Of a stretch of DNA of 14,237 nt, positions 1 to 5,596 are shown piece by piece. Every line of letters begins with the position of its first letter. Position 1 is the stretch's first letter. This DNA is from a bacterium (GTDB lineage Bacteria > ARS69), in NCBI GenBank assembly GCA_025774865.1, contig JALGZO010000067.1, positions 1 to 14,237 of the forward strand, written 5' to 3'. Under the pieces are notes generated by a model that saw only the letters and a program-made list of their open reading frames with translations, had not been told where the DNA came from and ran no database searches. The translations under genes were made by a program, and so were the position numbers.

Positions 1-960
1 GGTCCCGACGAGGAACAAGATCATCGGCAGGGCCACGAACCCGACGATCTCCGTGACGTACCAGAGCGCCCAACCTCCCGAGAAATGCCGCCAGAGCTGT
101 CCGTGCACGAAGTTGATCAGCTGGAGGAACAGATAGACGAACATCACCGCGCCGCAGATCTTGGCCAGTCCGAGCACGATGCCGTCGTGCGAGCGCTCGA
201 ATGCGGGAGACAGCCGATCGTGAAAGACACGCTTCGAGATGCTGCCTTCGAAGATGACCATCGACAGCCCGGCGAACACGCTCGAGACGAGGAAGAGGAT
301 GGGAATGAACTCCGAGTACCACAGCGGGTGGAGTTTCGGCTTCGCCATCATGTACAGCGCGCCGAGCCCGGACTGATGCAAGGTCGAGAGTGTGATCCCC
401 AGGATGACCGCCCCGATCGTCATACCCTTGAGGAGGCGATGGACGCGCCGGAGCCCGAGCCATTCCGCGATTGCCGGGGAGAACTCGATCAGCTCGACGA
501 TCATGTAGAGCATGAAGTGCCACGCCACGAGGAACAGCACTGAGCTCAGACCGAAGGAGTTGCCGATGATCGGATTGACGACGTTCCAGGGGCGGCCGAG
601 ATCGAGGAGAAGGGCGCCGGCGTAGAACACGTACGCGAGGAAGCCGTTCAGCACGGTGACGCGCACGATGGGGCGGTACTTCTCGACCCCCATGATGTAG
701 ACCAGGAACGTGATGACATACGCCCCGCCGGCGAATGCGACACCCGCCATCACGTCGAAGCCGATCCAGATGCCCCACGGGAACTGCTGGTCGAGATTAG
801 TCACCGCACCGAGACCGTAGGCGAAGCGGAACACCAGAATGACCGCACCGACCAGCATGAACGCGATCGAGATCACGTTGAACGGGGTGATCAGTCGGCC
901 CTTCGGGCGCATCTCGCGCTTGACGAACTGAACGGCCGAGGGGGCGGTCTGGACGCTCAT
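1..960 (-). CDS. NrfD/HybB-family integral membrane quinone-interacting subunit (partial, C-terminus off the left edge)
   Basis: My reverse-strand translation from the ATG at 960 is open to the window edge (320 codons, no stop seen). It is a polytopic membrane protein with many hydrophobic helices. It contains the HybB/HmcC-type signature LSTLHQSGLGALY followed by KLHPLWYSEFIP, and a PWGIWIGFDV segment near residues 61-70. Proteins of this family (NrfD, PsrC, HybB, ActC) sit in the cytoplasmic membrane and exchange electrons with quinone on behalf of a periplasmic ferredoxin-type partner; some couple this to charge transfer. Its start overlaps the stop of the upstream ferredoxin gene by four bases (ATGA), so translation is probably coupled and the two products probably form one complex. 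HybB-type proteins usually have 9-10 helices and about 390 residues, so perhaps 60-80 residues are missing. I cannot tell whether the leftward genes encode a hydrogenase, multiheme cytochromes or another partner. Confidence 0.9.
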   Translation of the reverse strand, partial: MSVQTAPSAVQFVKREMRPKGRLITPFNVISIAFMLVGAVILVFRFAYGLGAVTNLDQQFPWGIWIGFDVMAGVAFAGGAYVITFLVYIMGVEKYRPIVRVTVLNGFLAYVFYAGALLLDLGRPWNVVNPIIGNSFGLSSVLFLVAWHFMLYMIVELIEFSPAIAEWLGLRRVHRLLKGMTIGAVILGITLSTLHQSGLGALYMMAKPKLHPLWYSEFIPILFLVSSVFAGLSMVIFEGSISKRVFHDRLSPAFERSHDGIVLGLAKICGAVMFVYLFLQLINFVHGQLWRHFSGGWALWYVTEIVGFVALPMILFLVGT

Positions 961-1847
961 CTCTCCGTCCCTCCGTCGAGTGGGGTCGCAGGCTCGTCGT
1001 CCGTCCGCGGAGCGTCCCCCTGCCTGGCCTGGCGCATGCCGAGGAGCAGAGCGGGTCCCAGCGTAGCGACAAGCGGAACGGCGGTGAGGAAGTCGCGGGT
1101 GTATTCCGGAAGCGGCGTGGTGCCGAGGTCAGTCCGGAAGCCGAGTTCCTCGAAGGGAACCGGGGAGATGTAGAGCCAACCGGTGCCGCCCGCCTCGTGT
1201 TCACCATAGATGTACGGAACGTAGCGGTCAGGGTCCGTGTGGATGCGCCGCCGGGCGATCTCCAGCACCTCGGTGCGCTTGCCGAACGTGATCGCCTCGG
1301 CCGGGCACTCCTCTGCGCACGCCGGACGCTCCCCGTTCTTGAGTCTCTCCCAGCACATGCGGCACTTCATGATCCGCGGCACCGGACTGTCGTACTCGAA
1401 CTTCGGCACGTCGAAGGGGCAGGAAATCATGCAGAACCGGCATCCCATGCATTTGTCTTCGTTCCAGACGACCGGTCCTTCCTCCGTCTTGGCCATCGCC
1501 TTGGTCAGGCAGGCCGCAGCGCAGGCGGGCTCGAGGCAGTGCATGCACTGCCGCCGCACCCACACGTCGCCGCGACTGGTCTCGTGCCGGTTGACGACCA
1601 CCCATTGCTTGTCGGACGACTGTCGCTGGATGTCGTCGACGGTGGCGTCGTCGTAGTCCGGGGCGGGCAGGCCGTTCACCTCCGCGCACACATCCTCACA
1701 GTTCCGGCAACCCTCGCAGAGCGTCAGGTCCACGAGCGCGGCGTAACCGTCGGACCGATCCTCGGTGCTGCGGGCTTCGGCGGCCTTTCCCACGAGGCAG
1801 CCCGCCCCCGTGACTGCCGCGATCTTGAAGAAGCACCGTCTGTTCAT
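957..1847 (-). CDS. HybA-type ferredoxin with four [4Fe-4S] cluster motifs and a Tat-like signal
   Basis: The 296-residue protein has sixteen cysteines in four ferredoxin groups: C44/47/50/54, C101/104/109/113, C133/136/139/143 and C162/165/177/181. This is the pattern of the electron-transfer subunits HybA, HmcB, DsrO and PsrB, which wire four [4Fe-4S] clusters between a catalytic or heme subunit and an NrfD-type membrane partner. The N-terminus NRRCFFK followed by a short hydrophobic stretch resembles a twin-arginine export signal, so the clusters probably face the periplasm. A hydrophobic helix near residues 253-271 could anchor the C-terminus, as in HybA. The ATG at 1847 is preceded by a GGGAG ribosome site. 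The gene lies 49 bases after the membrane GcvH-like gene and overlaps the NrfD gene by four bases, so all three look like one operon. The physiological partner is not visible in the window. Confidence 0.92.
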   Translation of the reverse strand: MNRRCFFKIAAVTGAGCLVGKAAEARSTEDRSDGYAALVDLTLCEGCRNCEDVCAEVNGLPAPDYDDATVDDIQRQSSDKQWVVVNRHETSRGDVWVRRQCMHCLEPACAAACLTKAMAKTEEGPVVWNEDKCMGCRFCMISCPFDVPKFEYDSPVPRIMKCRMCWERLKNGERPACAEECPAEAITFGKRTEVLEIARRRIHTDPDRYVPYIYGEHEAGGTGWLYISPVPFEELGFRTDLGTTPLPEYTRDFLTAVPLVATLGPALLLGMRQARQGDAPRTDDEPATPLDGGTER

Positions 1848-1896
1848 CGTCCGGTCTCCCTCTTCGACAGGAGTCGGTTCAGTGAAAGAGCTTCTG

Positions 1897-2673
1897 TCAG
1901 TTCTGGGCCCCGCGCTCGTCGCTCGAGGTGAAGAAGGCTTCCTGAAGCCTCCGCCAAGCGGGTCCGTCGACGTGCTGGTAGAGCCCGTCCACGATCGCTC
2001 CTCCGTCGGCGAGCCCGGGAGCCGAAGTCGGCTCGGCCAGGATCAGCGCGATCAATCGGTCCACTTCTTCCCGGAACCACTCCTGTGCCTTGCGTCCGCT
2101 CAGGAGACGCGACGTCTCCGCGTCCACGTCCCGCCCGCGCAGCATGACCGCCCAGCCTTCGCCGAACGGCTCCTCGTTGACGAGCCCCGGCCGCTCACGA
2201 ACCCGCGAGTTCGTGGCAGTAACCGTGCCGGAGAGCGGCGCCTTGACCTCGACACTTCGATCACCACGCCGGAGCACGAAGAGTGGCTCGCCGCGGCGAA
2301 CCTCGGCGCCCCGAGCGGGAAGTTCGATGGTGTCGATGGGACCGAGAGCGGCCTGCATCAGATCGTCCGCGCCGACCAGGACTCGACGAGTCTGGAGACG
2401 CGCCCACGCGTGTCCGCGATCGAGCGCGACGTCGGTGCCCATCCGGAGTCCCTTGTGCTCGATCACCGGACAGATCTGGACATTCACCCACTCCCGAAAA
2501 CGAGAGTTGAACGCGAAGAGGAGCGTGCCCCCCGCGACGGTCACGACGAACAGCGCCAGCAGAATCACACGGCCGACGACGGTCATGACGGCGAAGAGGG
2601 GAAGGCACACGAGCAACACGACAAGAGAGGTGCCCAGGATCACGCTGCGGTTCAGCCATCTGTTGCGTGACAT
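1897..2673 (-). CDS. membrane-anchored GcvH-like (lipoyl-domain fold) protein lacking the lipoylation lysine
   Basis: I chose the ATG at 2673 (258 residues) because GGAGGA lies at the right distance before it; the longer reading from 2742 would start inside a sigma-54 promoter match. Residues about 10-55 form two membrane helices. Residues about 98-175 resemble glycine-cleavage H-protein: LGPIDTIELPARG, then VKAPLSGTV and LVNEEPFGEGW. When APLSG is aligned with the H-protein, the position of its lipoyl-lysine (seven residues before the A) is D138. K144 lies next to the motif but in the wrong place. The protein is therefore probably not lipoylated in the usual way. The C-terminal tail carries an ADGG motif (222-225) shared with the product of 2904-3638. 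It is first gene of the operon with the ferredoxin and NrfD subunit, which suggests an assembly, docking or accessory role in that redox complex; the role is inference. Family assignment is firm, function unknown. Confidence 0.83.
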   Translation of the reverse strand: MSRNRWLNRSVILGTSLVVLLVCLPLFAVMTVVGRVILLALFVVTVAGGTLLFAFNSRFREWVNVQICPVIEHKGLRMGTDVALDRGHAWARLQTRRVLVGADDLMQAALGPIDTIELPARGAEVRRGEPLFVLRRGDRSVEVKAPLSGTVTATNSRVRERPGLVNEEPFGEGWAVMLRGRDVDAETSRLLSGRKAQEWFREEVDRLIALILAEPTSAPGLADGGAIVDGLYQHVDGPAWRRLQEAFFTSSDERGAQN

Positions 2674-2693
2674 GGTCTTCCTCCGTTCCTTAC

Positions 2694-2712
2694 GACGGGA
2701 TTCGATCCCGTC
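2694..2712 (-). repeat. perfect 8-bp stem-loop in the 5' leader of the redox operon
   Basis: GACGGGAT, a three-base loop TCG, then ATCCCGTC. It lies between the predicted sigma-54 transcription start (about 2715) and the ribosome site of the membrane GcvH-like gene, so the mRNA would begin almost directly with this hairpin. It could protect the 5' end or be an operator; there is no U-tract, so a terminator is unlikely. Confidence 0.5.
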
Positions 2713-2725
2713 TGACCCCGCATAA

Positions 2726-2741
2726 AGCAAGGACCGCACCA
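2726..2741 (-). promoter_or_regulatory. sigma-54 (-24/-12) promoter for the GcvH-like/ferredoxin/NrfD operon
   Basis: On the minus strand the sequence reads TGGTGCG-GTCC-TTGCT against the consensus TGGCACG-N4-TTGC[A/T]. It matches 10 of 12 positions, including the invariant GG and GC dinucleotides with exactly ten bases between them. Transcription would start near 2715, about 42 bases before the chosen ATG at 2673. The adjacent response regulator gene (5593-6939) encodes a sigma-54 activator, which supports the call. Not experimentally shown. Confidence 0.7.
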
Positions 2742-2777
2742 CGTCGTCGCCGGGGCGCGGGGTGTTCTGCGGGGTCT

Positions 2778-2807
2778 CGCAAGTCCCCGTGAAAAGGGGA
2801 GTTTGCG
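2778..2807. promoter_or_regulatory. imperfect palindrome, candidate enhancer site for the sigma-54 activator
   Basis: The arms CGCAAGTCCCC (2778-2788) and GGGGAGTTTGCG (2796-2807) are inverted copies that differ by one inserted base and one substitution near the middle of the arm. The centre lies about 77 bases upstream of the predicted start of transcription, a usual place for an upstream activating sequence of NtrC-type dimers. It lacks a T-tract after the stem on either strand, so it does not look like a terminator for the gene ending at 2904. A 7-bp tandem repeat (CGAAGAT twice) lies nearby at 2832-2845. Confidence 0.42.
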
Positions 2808-2903
2808 GGGAGATTCGCGTATGCTTCCGACCGAAGATCGAAGATCGCCATGGCTTCGAGTGATGAGAAACTCATCGCCGGCGTTGAGATTCTCTACGTC
2901 GGC

Positions 2904-3638
2904 TCAGTGAATAAGATCGCGAAGTAGCTCGAGGTAAGCGACGGGTCCGACCATCTGTCGCAGGTCGGTGAGCCGCGCGCCGCCGTCGGCCAGAACGGGA
3001 CCGAGCTCCTGGCTTACCAGCATCCGAAGAGCCGCACCTCGGCGGAACCTCCGCAGGTCGAGCTCCGATTGTTCGCGCGCGGCGGCGGCGGAGAGCCACG
3101 GGCGCCCGGTCGTCTCGTCCTCGACGCTCACCTCCACGAGCCACCCTGCATCGTAGGGTTCCGCCAGGGCCGAGGTGGGGTTGTTCGCAAGACCGTCGTT
3201 GACCGCCTCGAGGCGACCGGCCTCGGGCGCCGCGAGCGACAGGCGCCCGACTCCGAGATCCAGTTCGCAGAAGGGCTCGCCTCGCGCGAGTGCGCGCGGA
3301 ACCGAGGGGTAGCGGACCCGACGGCACGCACCGAGAAGGGCGGCCGCAAGGGCGTCGAGCCCGACGCGACGCACACCTCCGGTGTTTCCGGGGCGCGGCT
3401 GGATCCAGAGGTGACCGCGGGCGTAGGTGCGATCCGACGGAAAGTCCCAGCCCCCCGAGGTGGTTGCTTCTCCGGCTTCGGTGCCTGTCTCGGGTGCTTC
3501 TCCCCGCAATGCGCTGTCGAGGGGGCAGCCCTCGCAGTCGAAGTCCCGATCGCACAGCTTGTAGGACACCAGTCCCGCGCTCATCCAGACGCACGGCTCC
3601 GAGCCCGGGGGAAGGATCGCGTGGCGCTGGCTGCTCAT
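2904..3638 (-). CDS. cytoplasmic GcvH-like protein with an N-terminal four-cysteine motif
   Basis: I placed the start at the ATG at 3638 (244 residues); the frame is open to 3887, but the upstream part is low-complexity, arginine-rich and overlaps the second sigma-54 promoter match. Residues 15-45 form a distinctive cysteine segment: PCVWMSAGLVSYKLCDRDF, then DCEGCPLDSALR, with C16, C29, C35 and C38, which could bind a metal or an Fe-S cluster. Residues about 73-170 follow the H-protein fold: GHLWI, VGLDALAAALLG, AAPEAG, AVND, EPYDAGWL. The lipoyl-lysine position corresponds to V130, so it cannot be lipoylated there. The tail VLADGGARLTDLRQMVGPV (ADGG at 217-220) parallels the tail of the membrane GcvH-like protein. 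There is no signal peptide or membrane helix. It is transcribed in the same direction as the redox operon 230 bases downstream, but has its own promoter match. Function unknown; partnership with the redox module is inference. Confidence 0.8.
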   Translation of the reverse strand: MSSQRHAILPPGSEPCVWMSAGLVSYKLCDRDFDCEGCPLDSALRGEAPETGTEAGEATTSGGWDFPSDRTYARGHLWIQPRPGNTGGVRRVGLDALAAALLGACRRVRYPSVPRALARGEPFCELDLGVGRLSLAAPEAGRLEAVNDGLANNPTSALAEPYDAGWLVEVSVEDETTGRPWLSAAAAREQSELDLRRFRRGAALRMLVSQELGPVLADGGARLTDLRQMVGPVAYLELLRDLIH

Positions 3639-3717
3639 GTCCGAGACCCCGGAGTACCGTTCGGAAGGGGTGGCGGGACGGTCGACCTGACCGTCCGCCG
3701 GCGATGTCTCACCTCTA

Positions 3718-3733
3718 TGCAAGGCTGGCGCCA
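3718..3733 (-). promoter_or_regulatory. sigma-54 (-24/-12) promoter for the cysteine-motif GcvH-like gene
   Basis: The minus strand reads TGGCGCC-AGCC-TTGCA, matching 10 of 12 positions of TGGCACG-N4-TTGC[A/T], with GG and GC exactly ten bases apart. The start of transcription would be near 3707, giving a leader of about 69 bases to the ATG at 3638. It is the second such match, both on the minus strand and both next to a sigma-54 activator gene. Confidence 0.65.
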
Positions 3734-3792
3734 ACGGAGAGCACCCGACGGAAGTGCTGGCCCGGCATGAGCTTCCACGAAAGTGTCGCCGC

Positions 3793-3815
3793 CGGGCCGG
3801 TCCGCCCCCGGCCCG
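3793..3815. repeat. GC-rich inverted repeat in the divergent intergenic region
   Basis: CGGGCCG (3793-3799) and CGGCCCG (3809-3815) form a perfect 7-bp inverted repeat with a nine-base spacer. Its centre is about 97 bases upstream of the second predicted sigma-54 start, so it could be an activator site, but it shares no obvious sequence with the palindrome at 2778-2807. The 299-base gap 3639-3937 between the divergent GcvH-like and kinase genes otherwise holds the sigma-54 match at 3718-3733; I see no convincing sigma-70 promoter for the kinase. Confidence 0.3.
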
Positions 3816-3937
3816 ACGAACGTTGAATTCCTCTACGAACCAATGGATCTTTCCACAGCGCGGAGTAATTTGGATCGGTGCCATCATCGAACCGCCGGAC
3901 TGGGGCGGCGAGAGAGTCGGTGGTGGCGCGAAAGGTC

Positions 3938-5596
3938 ATGGCTTTCAGACGCTCTCTCAGTACGCAGCTCCTGCTGCTGCTCCTGACGTCGATCGGCGTC
4001 GTCCTGGGCGTATATTCCTTCATCAACTACCGCTCCAGCCGGGACGAGTTTCTCGAGTTCGTCCATGGCGCCACGGAGCGCTCCAGTGATCTCATCCGTC
4101 GGGGCACGCGGGACGGGATGCTGCTCCACCGCCTCGACCGCGTCCAGGAGACGCTCGAGGACATCGCGGCCCACCCCGAGGTGGCGGCGGTCCGCGTCTA
4201 CGACAAGGACGGTCTGATCGTCCTTTCGGCGCGACGCGAGGAGATCGGCCACCGCATCGAGCTCGACTCCGAAACGTGCGAAAGCTGCCACCAACAGGAC
4301 CATACGACCGATGTCGGCCGGCTCTCCCGCAGCGGCCTGGTGGACGTGGGGAATGGGGACCAGGTGCTGCGCCATCTCGCCGTGATCGAGAACGAGACCC
4401 TCTGTTCGGCCCACTCCTGTCATCCATCACCGGAGGACCAGCGCGTGCTGGGCGTTCTGGACGTGGAGATGTCGGTCGCTCCCGTACAACGGACGTTGGC
4501 CGCGACCCAGTGGCGCATGGCGTCGACCACGGGAGTGCTGTTCCTGATCGTCGGCCTCGCGTCGGTCGGATTCGTACGCCGCGTCGTCAACCGTCCCGTG
4601 GTCGAGCTCGCGGAGGGTACGCGGCGAATCGCGAGGGGGGACCTCGAAACGCGGATCGACGTCAAGGGTCGACACGAGTTGGCCGACCTCGCGGGAGCGT
4701 TCAACGGGATGGCCGCGGATCTCGAAGCCGCGCGCAGCGAGATCACGGAATGGTCCGAGCGCCTCGAGCAGAAGGTGATCGAAAAGACCGGCGAGCTGCA
4801 ACGAACGCAACGCCAGGTACTTCACATGGAAAAGATGGCGTCTCTGGGCAAGCTGTCCGCGACCGTCGCCCACGAGCTCAACAATCCGATCGCCGCCATG
4901 CTGACCTACACGCGGCTCGTACAGCGGGAACTTCGCGATCAGGCCATTGATCAAACGGTTCGCGAGGAGCTGGACAGCTACCTGACCACACTCCAAAAGG
5001 AGTGCAGCCGCTGCGGCGACATCGTCCGCAACCTGCTCGCCTTCGCCCGACGCTCGGGAGCCGAGATGGCGCCGATCGATCTCAACGAGGTCATCGAGCG
5101 CAGCTTGACACTGGTTCGCCATCATCTCCAGATCAACGGGGTCACGTTGCATCGAGACCTGCTCGAGCACGACAGCCAGATGACTGCCGATGGGGGTCAG
5201 CTTCAGCAGGCCTTCGTCGCGCTCTTCGTCAACGCCGTCGAGGCGATGTCCGGTCCGGGGAACGGCGTTCGCGAGCTGACGGTTCGGCTCGACGGAGATC
5301 CGGATGAAGTCCGGATCGAGGTGAGCGACACCGGTACGGGAATCAGTCCGGACGTGCTTCCCCACGTCTTCGATCCCTTCTTCTCCACGAAGGACCAAGA
5401 GGCCGGCGTGGGCCTTGGGCTCGCCGTCGTCTACGGCATCGTCCGACGTCACGGTGGGACGATCGACGTGGAATCCCGCCTGACCGTCGGAACCACGTTC
5501 CGGGTCGCGCTCCCGCGTCGCCCGCGCCCCGACGGAGCCGGCAGGGGAAGCCAGGGCGCGGCGCGCAACGAACCGCACGAGGAGGCACCGAGATGA
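3938..5596 (+). CDS. membrane histidine kinase with a periplasmic c-type-heme sensor domain
   Basis: The 552-residue kinase starts at the ATG at 3938, preceded by AAAGG and followed at once by the first membrane helix (about 9-30). A GTG at 3878 would add 20 residues but is less likely. The periplasmic region (about 31-190) contains C114-ESC-H118, a classical CXXCH heme c motif, and C156-SAHSC-H162, a CX4CH variant. The second is followed by VLGVLDVEMS, as in heme-sensor kinases of metal- and sulfur-reducing bacteria. A second helix (about 195-213), a HAMP domain, a coiled coil and a HisKA domain with phospho-acceptor H312 in VAHELNNP follow. The ATPase domain has N, G1 (DTGTG), F (FDPFFSTKD) and G2 (GVGLGL) boxes, all intact. 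Its stop overlaps the response regulator start by ATGA, so the pair is one two-component system. The signal is probably redox state or a heme ligand; this is inference. Confidence 0.93.
   Translation: MAFRRSLSTQLLLLLLTSIGVVLGVYSFINYRSSRDEFLEFVHGATERSSDLIRRGTRDGMLLHRLDRVQETLEDIAAHPEVAAVRVYDKDGLIVLSARREEIGHRIELDSETCESCHQQDHTTDVGRLSRSGLVDVGNGDQVLRHLAVIENETLCSAHSCHPSPEDQRVLGVLDVEMSVAPVQRTLAATQWRMASTTGVLFLIVGLASVGFVRRVVNRPVVELAEGTRRIARGDLETRIDVKGRHELADLAGAFNGMAADLEAARSEITEWSERLEQKVIEKTGELQRTQRQVLHMEKMASLGKLSATVAHELNNPIAAMLTYTRLVQRELRDQAIDQTVREELDSYLTTLQKECSRCGDIVRNLLAFARRSGAEMAPIDLNEVIERSLTLVRHHLQINGVTLHRDLLEHDSQMTADGGQLQQAFVALFVNAVEAMSGPGNGVRELTVRLDGDPDEVRIEVSDTGTGISPDVLPHVFDPFFSTKDQEAGVGLGLAVVYGIVRRHGGTIDVESRLTVGTTFRVALPRRPRPDGAGRGSQGAARNEPHEEAPR

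Noticed and set aside
1197-1931. Long plus-strand open frame opposite the ferredoxin gene
   Set aside because: It is antisense to a gene with sixteen ordered cluster cysteines; its product is low in structure, rich in Arg/His/Val and matches no family.
2674-2742. Longer N-terminus of the membrane GcvH-like protein (start at 2742)
   Set aside because: It would begin in the sigma-54 promoter and run through the leader hairpin, while the ATG at 2673 has a strong GGAGGA site.
2778-2807. The palindrome as an intrinsic terminator of the gene ending at 2904
   Set aside because: No T-tract follows the stem on the minus strand and it is about 100 bases after the stop; an activator site fits better.
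2832-2847. Tandem CGAAGAT repeat as part of a CRISPR or larger repeat array
   Set aside because: Only two copies of seven bases, with no spacers or further copies in the window.
3758-3773. Plus-strand sigma-54-like element TGGCCCG-GCAT-GAGCT ahead of the kinase
   Set aside because: It keeps GG and GC spacing but lacks both T residues of the -12 element (9 of 12); in GC-rich DNA this is easily a chance match.
3639-3887. Upstream extension of the cysteine-motif GcvH-like protein by 83 codons
   Set aside because: The extension is low-complexity and basic, has no family match and overlaps the sigma-54 promoter match at 3718-3733.
4427-5578. 383-codon minus-strand open frame opposite the kinase gene
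   Set aside because: It mirrors the codon pattern of the kinase (high-GC third positions) and shows no domain; the sense strand encodes a complete kinase.
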